Below are positions 8,687 through 16,659 of a stretch of 64,000 nucleotides of DNA, piece after piece (the stretch's first letter is position 1; each line of letters opens with the position of its first letter). The notes under the pieces are model-generated. The model was not told the DNA's origin. It saw nothing but the letters and a program-made list of their open reading frames with translations, and made no database searches. A program made the position numbers and the translations under genes. Source of the DNA: Paracoccus saliphilus (GTDB lineage Bacteria > Pseudomonadota > Alphaproteobacteria > Rhodobacterales > Rhodobacteraceae); assembly GCF_028553805.1 (NCBI RefSeq), contig NZ_CP067140.1, positions 2,604,001 to 2,668,000 of the forward strand. The letters run 5' to 3'.

Positions 8687-8965
8687 TTATTTCAGCTGAG
8701 AATCCTTGCTGGCACGACGATTGATTCCGGCTGCGGGGCGGCGGGCCTTGTCGCGGTCGGATTGGCAGGTGACGCAGAGCTGCACACCCAGAATGGCCTC
8801 GCGCCGGGCCTGGGGAATCGGCTCATCGCATTCAGCGCAGAATTCGGCAGAGGCGACCACGCCTTCGGGACGGGCGGCGCGCGCCCTTGCGCGGGCGATG
8901 GCCTCGGCCGTGCTGATCTCGATCTGCTCGTTCACCGCGTCGTCGCGGGCCCATCCTCCGGCCAT
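8687..8965 (-). CDS. DksA/TraR C4-type zinc-finger protein
   Basis: A 92-residue protein. I choose the ATG at 8965 (MAGGWARDDAV) because AAGGAG ends 6 bases before it, while an ATG at 8971 abuts the AAGGAG. The zinc finger reads FCAECDEPIPQARREAI then LCVTCQSDRDKARR (CxxC-x17-CxxC), as in short DksA/TraR/YbiI proteins. The long N-terminal coiled coil of true DksA is absent apart from a short helical Ala/Arg segment. It may bind RNA polymerase, but that is inference from the family. It stands alone on the minus strand between fabH and the TRAP genes. Confidence 0.87.
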   Translation of the reverse strand: MAGGWARDDAVNEQIEISTAEAIARARARAARPEGVVASAEFCAECDEPIPQARREAILGVQLCVTCQSDRDKARRPAAGINRRASKDSQLK

Positions 8966-9127
8966 GGCCATCTCCTTCCGATCCTTCGAAGATAGGCAAA
9001 CTCGCCTCATGTTTCAAATCCACGACCCTCTCCTCCTTTCGGTTGACACCCCGCATGGCATTGACGAAGACTGAAACCCGAATACAGGTGCAGAAGGCAC
9101 CGCTGACCTGTTGGGAGGGTCCATATC

Positions 9128-9649
9128 TTGCCGATCATTCGGGTGATCGACGGCATCAACGAGGTCGTCGGCCGGATCATATCCGTCGTCGCGATCTTCT
9201 TTGCGGCCATCATAATCTATGACGTCTTCATGCGGAATTTCTATGGCGAACCGACCCGGTGGGCCTTTGATCTGACGAAGCAGCTTTATGGCTTTTATTT
9301 CATCATGCTGGGCGGTTACGCCCTGCGTCATCAGGCGCATGTGCGGGTCGATCTCGTCACCGCCCGGCTTGGGCGCAATGCGCGCCGGTGGGTCGAGGCG
9401 GCCGGATACGTGATCTTCTTCTTCCCGTTTGCATGGGTCTTTGCCCGCCGCAGTTGGGATTTCGCCATGACGTCATATGCGCAGGGCGAGGTGACCTATG
9501 GGGCGGTGCAATTGCCGGTCTATCCGTTGAAGATCGCGATGTTCGTGGCTGCCGTTCTGCTCTTGCTCCAGGGCATCAGCGAATTCCTGAAGCTGGTGCT
9601 GAACAAGGCCGACCACCTGGAAAGCATGGAGCCGCTGGATGTCCGGTGA
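9128..9649 (+). CDS. TRAP transporter small permease subunit (DctQ type)
   Basis: A 173-residue inner-membrane protein with four predicted helices (IISVVAIFFAAIIIYDVFM, LYGFYFIMLGGYALRH, VIFFFPFAWVFARRSW, IAMFVAAVLLLLQGISEFL). The family signature DVFMRNFYGEPTRWAFDLTK and HVRVD are visible. The start is TTG at 9128 with GGGAGGG 8 bases upstream. It overlaps the large permease gene by 11 bases. DctQ helps dock the binding protein and is essential for transport. It is first in a Q-M-P operon. Confidence 0.93.
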   Translation: MPIIRVIDGINEVVGRIISVVAIFFAAIIIYDVFMRNFYGEPTRWAFDLTKQLYGFYFIMLGGYALRHQAHVRVDLVTARLGRNARRWVEAAGYVIFFFPFAWVFARRSWDFAMTSYAQGEVTYGAVQLPVYPLKIAMFVAAVLLLLQGISEFLKLVLNKADHLESMEPLDVR

Positions 9650-10964
9650 AACGATTGCGCTGATCATGTCGGGCCTGCTTCTGCTCGGCCTGTTCATGGG
9701 GCATCCGCTGGCCCTCGTTCTGGGCGGAACCGCCGTGCTTGGCGCGCTGATCGCCGGAAAACCGATGGTGCTGGGCATCGTCATCAACCGGATCTTCGGC
9801 GATGTGCTGGACAATTACGTCCTGATCGCCATTCCGCTTTTCGTGCTGATGGCCCGTTTCCTGTCCGACAGCGGCGTGACCGACAAGATGTTCGAGGCAT
9901 TGCGCCACCTGATGGCACGGGTGACCGGCGGGCTGGGCCTCGCGGTGGTGTTCATCTCTATCCTGCTGGCGGCGACGACCGGCATCATCGGCGCCTCGAT
10001 CACGGTGATGGGCATGATGGCGCTGCGCCCGATGCTGCAATATGGCTATGACCGCAAGCTGGCAACGGGACTTATCGCGGCCTCGGGCTGTCTGGGCATC
10101 CTGATCCCGCCCTCGATCATGCTGATCCTGATGTCCTCCTATGCGCCGGGACTGTCGGTAGGACAGCTTTTTGCGGGCGCGATGGTCCCCGGCATGGTGC
10201 TGGGCTTTCTCTATGCCGTCTATGTCGCCATCATTGCCCGGATCAAACCGGAATGGGCTCCGGCGATTGCCGAGTCGGAACAGATCAGCCGTGGCGCCAT
10301 GTGGCGGATGCTCATCGTCGAGGCGGTGCCGCCGCTCCTGCTGATCCTCGGGATTCTGGGCTCGCTTTTGGCCGGGATCGCCACCGCGACCGAGGCCAGC
10401 GCCATCGGCACCCTATGCGCACTGGCGATCGTGATCCTGCGCGGGCGTTTCGAATGGAAGACCTTCTATTCGGCACTACTGGAAACCGGGCGGACCTCGG
10501 CCATGATCCTGTTCATCGTGGTCGGCGCGACTGCATTCACCGGGGTATTCAACATCACCGGCGGGTTGCGCGCCAGCCAGGACGTGATTCGCGGCTTCGC
10601 AAGCGATCCCTACATGCTGGTCGCGGTCATGCTGATCGCGGTGTTCATCCTCGGCATGTTCCTCGACTGGACGGGGATCGTCCTGCTGTCCTTCCCGATC
10701 TTCCTGCCGCTGGTCAATGAAATGGGCGTCGATCCACTGTGGTTCGTGGTGCTGATGGCTGTGGTGCTGCAAACCAGCTTCCTGTCGCCGCCATTCGGAT
10801 ATGCCTTGTTCTACATGCGGGCCATTGCTCCGCCCGAGGTGACGATCGGAGATATCATCAAGGGCGTACTGCCTTTCATCGGCCTGATCATCATGATCTG
10901 CGCCATGATCATCATATTCCCGGGAATGGTAACCTGGCTGCCGACCAGCCTGTATGGCGGCTGA
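9639..10964 (+). CDS. TRAP transporter large permease subunit (DctM type)
   Basis: A 441-residue membrane protein of the DctM family with about 12 helices, the usual size. Typical stretches are GLLLLGLFMGHPLALVLGG, LIAIPLFVLMARFL, TGIIGASITVMGMMALRPML, CLGILIPPSIMLILMSSYA and FILGMFLDWTGIVLLSFPIF. It forms the sodium-driven translocation channel together with DctQ. The start overlaps dctQ by 11 bases, so the two are translationally coupled. Confidence 0.96.
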   Translation: MSGETIALIMSGLLLLGLFMGHPLALVLGGTAVLGALIAGKPMVLGIVINRIFGDVLDNYVLIAIPLFVLMARFLSDSGVTDKMFEALRHLMARVTGGLGLAVVFISILLAATTGIIGASITVMGMMALRPMLQYGYDRKLATGLIAASGCLGILIPPSIMLILMSSYAPGLSVGQLFAGAMVPGMVLGFLYAVYVAIIARIKPEWAPAIAESEQISRGAMWRMLIVEAVPPLLLILGILGSLLAGIATATEASAIGTLCALAIVILRGRFEWKTFYSALLETGRTSAMILFIVVGATAFTGVFNITGGLRASQDVIRGFASDPYMLVAVMLIAVFILGMFLDWTGIVLLSFPIFLPLVNEMGVDPLWFVVLMAVVLQTSFLSPPFGYALFYMRAIAPPEVTIGDIIKGVLPFIGLIIMICAMIIIFPGMVTWLPTSLYGG

Positions 10965-11003
10965 TTCCCGAGACAATCAACCAGGATCAACAAGGAGGTA
11001 ACG

Positions 11004-12092
11004 ATGTTAAAGCGATTGATGACAACTGCCGCGCTCACGCTGGCAGGTGCCGCGCCGGCCATGGCGGAGAACTGGACGATGACCACCACCTGGCCGTCCA
11101 GCCTGGAACTGATCGAAATCGACAAGCACTGGGTCGAACTGGTCAATCAACTGGTCGATGACGACAAGCTGACGATCGAATTCTACGACGGCGGCAGCCT
11201 GGTTCCCGCGGGCGAGGTCTTTGGTGCAGTCGAATCGGGCACAGTGCAGGCCGGCGCCGATTGGCCGGGCTATTGGGCCGGGCGCGACAGCGCTTTCTCG
11301 CCCCTGTCCACGACGGCGAGCCTGTTCAATGCCGTGGATTACGTGAACTGGATCCAGGAATGGGGCGGTGCCGATCTCTATAACGAGGTCTATGGCAAAT
11401 TCGGCATGGTTTACCTGCCCTACGGTGTGACCAATAACGAATCGGGTTTCCGCACCGTCGACAAGCCGGTGAAGACCATCGAGGATCTGAACGGGCTGCG
11501 CCTGCGCCTCTCAGGGCTGGAACAGGGCAAGCTGCTTGAAAAGCTGGGCGGCAACCAGGTCAGCATGGCCGGCGGAGAGATCTACCAGTCGCTCGAACGC
11601 GGCGTGATCGATGGCGCCGAGTTCTCGACCCCGAATGTCGATTTCTCGGGCGGCTTCCAGCAGGTGACGAAATACTGGTCGACACCGGGCTGGCACCAGT
11701 CCTCATCGGTCTTTGGAGTCATGATCAACAAGAGCGCATGGGATGCCCTAGACGAAGACACCCAGAACAAGCTGCAGATCGCGGCGGATGCCAACCTGCT
11801 GTGGAGCCTGGCCTTTACCGAAAAGCGCGCGACCGAGGCATTTGCCCAGTTCAAGGAAGCCGGGACCGAAATCAACCGGCTGGATGATGCCGCGCTCGAA
11901 CAGATCCAGAAGATGGCGAATGAAACCATCGAAGAGGTTGCCTGCGAAAACCCGCTCTCGGCCAAGGTCTATGCCAGCCAGATCAGTTATCTGCAGGATT
12001 ATGCAAGCTGGCGCGACGCCTCCGCCCCGTTCAACCTCGGCCGCACGCCGCAAGGCCCCGATCTGGCCAAGATCGAGGAATGTGCGCAGTAA
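11004..12092 (+). CDS. TRAP transporter substrate-binding protein (DctP/TakP type)
   Basis: A 362-residue periplasmic protein with a signal peptide (LKRLMTTAALTLAGAAPAMA, cleavage before ENWTM). CAAGGAGGTAACG precedes the ATG. The DctP core includes GGSLVPAGEVFGAVESGTVQ and NGLRLRLSGLEQG, which holds the Arg expected to bind a carboxylate, followed by SMAGGEIYQSLERGVIDGAEF. The closest general type is the TakP-like group for 2-oxo acids and other organic acids; the ligand is not predictable here. It sits 39 bases after dctM as the last gene of the operon. Confidence 0.94.
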   Translation: MLKRLMTTAALTLAGAAPAMAENWTMTTTWPSSLELIEIDKHWVELVNQLVDDDKLTIEFYDGGSLVPAGEVFGAVESGTVQAGADWPGYWAGRDSAFSPLSTTASLFNAVDYVNWIQEWGGADLYNEVYGKFGMVYLPYGVTNNESGFRTVDKPVKTIEDLNGLRLRLSGLEQGKLLEKLGGNQVSMAGGEIYQSLERGVIDGAEFSTPNVDFSGGFQQVTKYWSTPGWHQSSSVFGVMINKSAWDALDEDTQNKLQIAADANLLWSLAFTEKRATEAFAQFKEAGTEINRLDDAALEQIQKMANETIEEVACENPLSAKVYASQISYLQDYASWRDASAPFNLGRTPQGPDLAKIEECAQ

Positions 12093-12119
12093 TTCGCGCA
12101 AATCAATGCGACAAGTCAC

Positions 12120-12143
12120 GGGCGGGGAACGATTTCTCCGCCC
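12120..12143 (+). terminator. Probable terminator hairpin between dctP and ihfA
   Basis: A ten-base stem (GGGCGGGGAA with TTCTCCGCCC, one G-U pair) has a 4-base loop. The tail ATTGCATTGAC is poor in T, so termination may be partial or factor-dependent. It would separate the TRAP operon from ihfA. Confidence 0.5.
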
Positions 12144-12201
12144 ATTGCATTGACAGGTCAGACAAAGCAAACCATCCTGATGCCATAAAAGAGGGAAGAT
12201 C

Positions 12202-12504
12202 ATGGGCGACAAAACGCTGACTCGGATGGATCTGGCCGAAGCGGTTTTCAGGGACGTTGGACTATCACGACACGAATCCGCTCAGCTGGTCGAATCGGTG
12301 CTTGACCATATCTCCGACGCACTCGTGCGCGGTGAACAGGTAAAGATTTCATCTTTCGGCACATTCAGCATCCGCGACAAGAATGAACGGATCGGTCGGA
12401 ATCCGAAGACGGGCGAGGAAGTCCCTATTACCCCGCGCAGGGTTCTGTCCTTCCGGCCTTCGCATCTGATGAAGGATCGCGTTTCTGCTGGCAACAAGAG
12501 CTGA
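12202..12504 (+). CDS. ihfA: Integration host factor subunit alpha
   Basis: A 100-residue DNA-bending protein of the HU/IHF family. [20 protein letters not shown] and [20 protein letters not shown] form the dimerising body. The beta-arm carries [20 protein letters not shown], with the intercalating proline in [12 protein letters not shown] context, and [11 protein letters not shown] ends the fold. It works as a heterodimer with IhfB in recombination, replication and transcription. GAGGGAAGATC precedes the ATG. The MerR-type gene starts 16 bases after its stop, the usual ihfA-merR pair. Confidence 0.97.
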   Translation: MGDKTLTRMDLAEAVFRDVGLSRHESAQLVESVLDHISDALVRGEQVKISSFGTFSIRDKNERIGRNPKTGEEVPITPRRVLSFRPSHLMKDRVSAGNKS

Positions 12505-12520
12505 GGATGGCTACTGACAG

Positions 12521-13138
12521 ATGAAGAAGCGGGCGGATGCATTTCGGTCCATTGGCGAGGTTGCCAAGATGATTGGGGTTGCCCCGCATGTGCTGCGCTA
12601 TTGGGAAACGCAATTCTCTCAACTGAAGCCGATGAAACGTCCGGATGGCCGGCGCTACTACCGGCCAGAGGATGTGCAGCTTGCCGCGGGGCTGTGCGAA
12701 ATTTTGCGGGAAGAAGGCCTCACGATCCGTGGTGCGAAGAAAGTTCTGGCCCGCGACCGCGGTGAAAGCCTCCGCGCTCGCGGAATGATCCGCTTGGGTG
12801 ATGCTCCGCAGACCGGAACGGCACCCGACATCATCGCCGCTCCGGCCACCGATACGTCAGATTCCGCCCTCCCACAGCCAGATCGGCTTGCCAATGAGGA
12901 GCCGCGAAAAATGGCCAATCAGCGACCAAAAGCCCGCCCGCGCAAGCAAAAACCTGATGGCGCAGCCCAGGCCCTGCCCCTCTTTCCAGATCTCGTGGCA
13001 GCTTCCAACGATAGGGACGGCATCTGGCTGAGCCGTCTGGTCAACACAGCGTCCCGGTTGCGCCATGCAGATCGCCTGACTGTTGCGGCATATCGGCAGT
13101 GCAAGCAGCTTCGCGATGCCATCACGCGGCACTACTGA
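12521..13138 (+). CDS. MerR family transcriptional regulator
   Basis: A 205-residue protein. The winged-helix MerR domain is at residues ~8-75: SIGEVAKMIGVAPHVLRYWE, then TQFSQLKPMKRPDGRRYYRP and EDVQLAAGLCEILREEGLTI. The middle is a proline/basic linker (RPKARPRKQKPDG), and a short C-terminal part (LPLFPDLVAASNDRDGIWLS) is shared with the orphan MerR encoded after ihfA in Rhodobacterales. No effector-binding Cys cluster is visible. Its targets are unknown. Confidence 0.9.
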   Translation: MKKRADAFRSIGEVAKMIGVAPHVLRYWETQFSQLKPMKRPDGRRYYRPEDVQLAAGLCEILREEGLTIRGAKKVLARDRGESLRARGMIRLGDAPQTGTAPDIIAAPATDTSDSALPQPDRLANEEPRKMANQRPKARPRKQKPDGAAQALPLFPDLVAASNDRDGIWLSRLVNTASRLRHADRLTVAAYRQCKQLRDAITRHY

Positions 13139-13190
13139 CAGCTTTCGCCTGCTTCATGGCGAATTGATGAAAATTTCCCCGCCATGGCCC

Positions 13191-13219
13191 TTGTGCAGCC
13201 CTCTTTCTTCGCTCTATAT
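13191..13219 (+). promoter_or_regulatory. Probable promoter of tRNA-Pro
   Basis: TTGTGC at 13191-13196 and CTATAT at 13214-13219 are separated by 17 bases and end 9 bases before the tRNA 5' end. The spacing and positions fit a housekeeping sigma promoter. Confidence 0.55.
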
Positions 13220-13228
13220 GGCCCGCGT

Positions 13229-13306
13229 CGGGCCGTGGCGCAGCCTGGTTAGCGCGTCCGTCTGGGGGACGGAAGGCCGCGAGTTCGAATCTCGCCGGCC
13301 CGACCA
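13229..13306 (+). tRNA. tRNA-Pro (anticodon GGG)
   Basis: The acceptor strands CGGGCCG (13229-13235) and CGGCCCG (13296-13302) pair fully. The D-arm AGCCTGGTTAGC is present, the anticodon stem TCCGT/ACGGA closes the loop CTGGGGG giving anticodon GGG, and the T-arm GTTCGAATC is canonical. The discriminator is A and CCA is encoded. It reads CCC and CCU proline codons. It has its own promoter and terminator, just after the merR-type gene. Confidence 0.97.
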
Positions 13307-13315
13307 TTTCGAAAC

Positions 13316-13345
13316 CGCCCATCCCTTCATCGGGATGGGCGTTTC
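13316..13345 (+). terminator. Rho-independent terminator after tRNA-Pro
   Basis: A perfect ten-base stem (CGCCCATCCC with GGGATGGGCG) has a 6-base loop and is followed by TTTCC. It starts 10 bases after the CCA end. Confidence 0.8.
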
Positions 13346-13374
13346 CATATCCACCGCAGATCTCGGAGAGAGTC

Positions 13375-14445
13375 ATGAACGGTGTTCTGCCTGACAGCGA
13401 AATCCGCAACCTGATCCGTTCGGGCATCATCACGGCCGAACCCGAGATCATTCCCGAGCAGCTTCAACCCGCCAGCCTGGATCTGCGCCTCGGCAATACC
13501 GCCTATCGCCTGCGTGCAAGCTTTCTGGCTGGCAAGGGCAGGCGAATCGCCGATCGACTGGCAGATCTGCAGATGCATCAGATGGATCTGACAGGCGGCG
13601 CGGTGCTCGAGCGCGGCTGCGTCTATCTGGTTCCGCTGATGGAACGGCTGAACCTTCCCGAAGGCCTGACCGCGGTGGCAAATGCGAAATCATCGACCGG
13701 GCGGCTCGACCTCTTGACCCGGCTGGTCAGTGATGACGGCACCGAGTTCGACCGCCTGCCCGAAGGCTATGACGGCCCGCTCTATGCCGAGATCTGCCCG
13801 CGCTCCTTCTCGGTTCTCGTCCGTCCCGGCATGCGCCTGAACCAGCTTCGGCTTCGGCGCGGACAGGCGGTGCTGAGCGACGGCGAATTGCGCGAGCTGC
13901 ACGCGCGCGCACCGCTGATGGGTGGTGGAGAAGCGCTGATCGACCAAGGTCTCGGCTTCTCGGTCGACCTGCGGCCCGAGAGCGGCGACCTGGTCGGCTA
14001 TCGCGCCCGCCCGCATAGCGGCGTGATCGACCTGGACCGGATCGGTGAATATCCTGCCGCCGAGTTCTGGGACGAATTACACAGTTCCGATGGCCGGCTG
14101 ATCCTCGATCCCGGTGCTTTCTATATCCTCGTCAGCCGCGAATCGGTGGCGATCCCCGCCGATTACGCCGCCGAAATGGCGCCCTACCTGGCGATGGTCG
14201 GAGAATTCCGGGTCCATTACGCGGGCTTCTTCGATCCCGGCTTCGGTATCGGCAGCACCGGTGCAGGCGCCCGCGGCGTGCTCGAGGTCCGCTGTCACGA
14301 AGCCCCCTTCGTACTCGAACATGGGCAGGTCGTGGGTCGGCTGGTCTATGAACGCATGGCGACACGGCCCGAACAGCTCTACGGGGCAGGAATCAAGTCG
14401 AACTACCAGGGACAGGGCCTGAAGCTGGCCAAGCAGTTCCGCTGA
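13375..14445 (+). CDS. 2'-deoxycytidine 5'-triphosphate deaminase, long two-domain form
   Basis: A 356-residue member of the Dcd/dUTPase superfamily, nearly twice the usual ~190. The N-terminal domain has GVLPDSEIRNLIRSG, IIPEQLQPASLDLRLGNTAY and LTAVANAKSSTGRLDLLTRL, resembling the SSxxR motif of Dcd. The second domain repeats the fold: EFWDELHSSDGRLILDPGAF, YAGFFDPGFGIG and LEVRCHEAPFVLEHGQ. It would convert dCTP to dUTP for thymidylate synthesis. The long form is common in alphaproteobacteria, so the duplication is lineage-typical and not an assembly artefact. Confidence 0.9.
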   Translation: MNGVLPDSEIRNLIRSGIITAEPEIIPEQLQPASLDLRLGNTAYRLRASFLAGKGRRIADRLADLQMHQMDLTGGAVLERGCVYLVPLMERLNLPEGLTAVANAKSSTGRLDLLTRLVSDDGTEFDRLPEGYDGPLYAEICPRSFSVLVRPGMRLNQLRLRRGQAVLSDGELRELHARAPLMGGGEALIDQGLGFSVDLRPESGDLVGYRARPHSGVIDLDRIGEYPAAEFWDELHSSDGRLILDPGAFYILVSRESVAIPADYAAEMAPYLAMVGEFRVHYAGFFDPGFGIGSTGAGARGVLEVRCHEAPFVLEHGQVVGRLVYERMATRPEQLYGAGIKSNYQGQGLKLAKQFR

Positions 14446-14477
14446 GGCATCGCTCGTTTCATTCTCCCGAGCCGCCC

Positions 14478-14536
14478 CTTCTTTTTCACGCAAATATCCC
14501 GGGGTCCGGGGCAGAGCCCCGGCCATCGCGGGACGC
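14478..14536 (-). repeat. GATATTTG-hairpin repeat, copy 3 (minus orientation)
   Basis: On the minus strand it reads GCGTCCCGCGATGGCC, then GGGGCTCTGCCCC-type hairpin, CCCCGGGATATTTGCGTGAA and AAAGAAG. It fills the gap between the convergent dCTP deaminase and methyltransferase genes, with the AAG end nearest the plus-strand gene. Confidence 0.85.
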
Positions 14537-14543
14537 AATCGAC

Positions 14544-15650
14544 CTATAGCGGCCCCGTCTGCCACAACCTGACCTTCAGCCCGCCATGCGCGACGATCGG
14601 CCCGGGCGGTTGCCAGGCCAGCCCGGTCGCCTTGGCCAGACCGGCATCACTGGTGACGATGCCGACACGCCAGCCCTTGAACCGCTCGCGAAAAACCTCG
14701 CCCATCGCCGCGTGAAGGCCATAAAGCGGCCCCTTGTTTCCGATACGCGCTCCATAGGGCGGATTGACGATGACGATTCCCGGCGCGCAATCCGGTGGTT
14801 CCAGATCGCTGATCGGACACCGCATGAAATGCGTGAAGCCCGTCACCCCTGCCCGCTCGGCATTGGCGAGGCTCATCCGCACCGCACCAGCATCCCGGTC
14901 GCTCCCGAAGAATTGCGGGATTGGCGATTGCGGCGTGACGGCCCTGCGCATCGCGTCCCAAGTTTCCGGCTCGAAACTCGCGAGCTGCTCGAATGCGAAT
15001 CCGCGCGAACGTCCCGGCGCCAGACCAGCCGCGATTTCCGCCGCTTCGATAACAAAAGTCCCCGAGCCGCACATCGGGTCCAGCACCGGCTGATTGCCGT
15101 CATAGCCCATCTCGCGCAGCAACATCGCGGCCATGGTCTCGCGCATCGGGGCCTTTGCGACAGCCTCCTTGTGGCCGCGCTTGTGCAGCGATTCGCCTGT
15201 CGTATCGAGGCTGATCGTGACGAGGTCATCCTCGATCCTCACCTTGACGACCATCGCGGCATCGGGCGTGATCTCGGCACCCAATTCTTCGCGCAAGGCG
15301 CGCTCGATGCGCTGCTTCGCAGCCCCCGCATGATAGATGCGCGATGCACGACAGGTCGCCTCGACCCTGAGCGGATGTTCGGGACGTAACACCTCACCCC
15401 ATGGAAACTTGCGCGCGCGCTTGTCCAGTTGCGCCAGATGCAGGGCGCGAAAGCTGCCGATGCGCGCCAGAACCCTGGTCGCACCCCGCAGCATCAGGTT
15501 TGCCCGCCACACATCCCGCCAGTTTCCACGGATGGTCAACCCGCCGGGCTGAGCCTCGGGCTTCCAGCCCAATGCACGCAACTCGGCCGCCAGCGGCGCT
15601 TCAAGCCCCGGTGTGGCGACCAGGAATATATCGAAAAGTTCATCACTCAT
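14544..15650 (-). CDS. THUMP-domain class I RNA methyltransferase (RlmL/Trm14-like)
   Basis: A 368-residue protein. An N-terminal ferredoxin-like plus THUMP RNA-binding region occupies residues ~1-160 (LFDIFLVATPGLEAPLAAEL, with SLDTTGESLHKRGHKEAVAK at its end). A SAM-dependent methyltransferase domain follows: LDPMCGSGTFVIEAAEIAAG binds SAM and VIVNPPYGARIG is the N6-adenine/guanine N2-type NPPY motif. This matches the N-terminal half of E. coli RlmL (23S rRNA m2G2445), often a stand-alone protein in other bacteria. The target base is inferred only from family. Confidence 0.9.
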   Translation of the reverse strand: MSDELFDIFLVATPGLEAPLAAELRALGWKPEAQPGGLTIRGNWRDVWRANLMLRGATRVLARIGSFRALHLAQLDKRARKFPWGEVLRPEHPLRVEATCRASRIYHAGAAKQRIERALREELGAEITPDAAMVVKVRIEDDLVTISLDTTGESLHKRGHKEAVAKAPMRETMAAMLLREMGYDGNQPVLDPMCGSGTFVIEAAEIAAGLAPGRSRGFAFEQLASFEPETWDAMRRAVTPQSPIPQFFGSDRDAGAVRMSLANAERAGVTGFTHFMRCPISDLEPPDCAPGIVIVNPPYGARIGNKGPLYGLHAAMGEVFRERFKGWRVGIVTSDAGLAKATGLAWQPPGPIVAHGGLKVRLWQTGPL

Positions 15651-15690
15651 CGCACAGACCTATCCCGGCCCGCGCGGATTGGCGAGTGGT

Positions 15691-15891
15691 TCAGCGCCCG
15701 ATCCGGCGAAGTAACCTGGCCGCCTGTTTCGTCCGCTTCTTGTTGAAACCGGCGCCTTTGCCCCGACCCGCTTTCCCGGAAGTCCTCTTACCGGATTTCG
15801 ACACCGCGCCGATACCCTTGTTGATACCCCAGTTCATCAGGCGGCGTGTCACCAGGCGGGTAAACATATTGATCAGCATGTTCGCGTTCAT
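15691..15891 (-). CDS. Small basic protein of unknown function
   Basis: A 66-residue protein from the ATG at 15891 (MNANMLINMFTRLVTRRLMN). I do not recognise the family. It has a short amphipathic N-terminus and a very basic Gly/Lys/Arg-rich rest (SKSGKRTSGKAGRGKGAGFN, KKRTKQAARLLRRIGR), which suggests nucleic acid or membrane surface binding. It lies 69 bases after scpB on the same strand. In several Rhodobacteraceae I recall tatABC at this place after scpB; they are not here. An upstream in-frame ATG at 15939 exists, but I see no ribosome site that favours it. Confidence 0.5.
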   Translation of the reverse strand: MNANMLINMFTRLVTRRLMNWGINKGIGAVSKSGKRTSGKAGRGKGAGFNKKRTKQAARLLRRIGR

Positions 15892-15960
15892 CTGGGCCCC
15901 TACAGCGTTCTGGCAAAATACCGGGCGCAATGCCGGCACCCGCCCTTGCTGGAAATACTC

Positions 15961-16659
15961 TCAGTCATCCTCGAACAAATCCTCTGCCGGATCGTTGTTC
16001 CCAATGTCGTCATCCTCGTCGCATTCGACAAGGGGAACACCCATCACATCTCCTGGTGGGCGGGATTCCAACAGTCCCGCCGCCCGCAATTCCGACAAGC
16101 CCGGCAAATCACGGGCGGATTCCAGCCCGAAATGATCCAGGAAAGCCTCGGTCACGACAAAGGTCGCCGGTCGCCCCGGAGTCATCCGTCGGCGGCCCAT
16201 CCGCACCCATTCCATCTCGATCAATTGATCCAGCGTGCCGCGGCTGACCGTCACCCCGCGGATTTCCTCGATCTCGGCACGGGTGACGGGCTGGTGATAG
16301 GCGATGATTGCCAGCGTTTCGATGGCAGCGCGGGACATCTTGCGCTGCTCTATCGTTTCCGCCTGCATCAGGAAACTCAGGTCGGCTGCTGTGCGAAACG
16401 CATAACCGTCGCCGATCCGCTCCAGCGTGACCCCCCGCCCCTCATAGCGGCGGCGCAACCCCGCGACAGCCTCAGCGGGATCGCAGCCCACCGGCAAGCG
16501 ATCGGCCAGTTCGCGGATGTTGACAGGCGATGCGGCAGCGAACAGCACCGCCTCGACCATCCGCTCCTGCTGCTCCATCGGCGGAGGCGGGAAGTCGGGC
16601 GAATTGGCGGCCTCGGTGGTCAGCGGCTCATTGGGGTCGTCTTCGGTCAAATCGGTCAC
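15961..16659 (-). CDS. scpB: Segregation and condensation protein B
   Basis: A 232-residue protein. The start is a GTG at 16659 that overlaps the scpA stop by 4 bases (GTGA), preferred over a long open frame that runs antiparallel to nothing but through scpA in another frame. Two winged-helix domains are visible: QERMVEAVLFAAASPVNIRE and AIETLAIIAYHQPVTRAEIE with EIRGVTVSRGTLDQLIEMEW. It is the kite subunit that joins ScpA and SMC in chromosome condensation. The C-terminus is strongly acidic (CDEDDDIGNNDPAEDLFEDD). Confidence 0.95.
   Translation of the reverse strand: MTDLTEDDPNEPLTTEAANSPDFPPPPMEQQERMVEAVLFAAASPVNIRELADRLPVGCDPAEAVAGLRRRYEGRGVTLERIGDGYAFRTAADLSFLMQAETIEQRKMSRAAIETLAIIAYHQPVTRAEIEEIRGVTVSRGTLDQLIEMEWVRMGRRRMTPGRPATFVVTEAFLDHFGLESARDLPGLSELRAAGLLESRPPGDVMGVPLVECDEDDDIGNNDPAEDLFEDD

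Noticed and set aside
13083..13394. Open frames across tRNA-Pro
   Set aside because: They overlap a complete tRNA with its own promoter and terminator.
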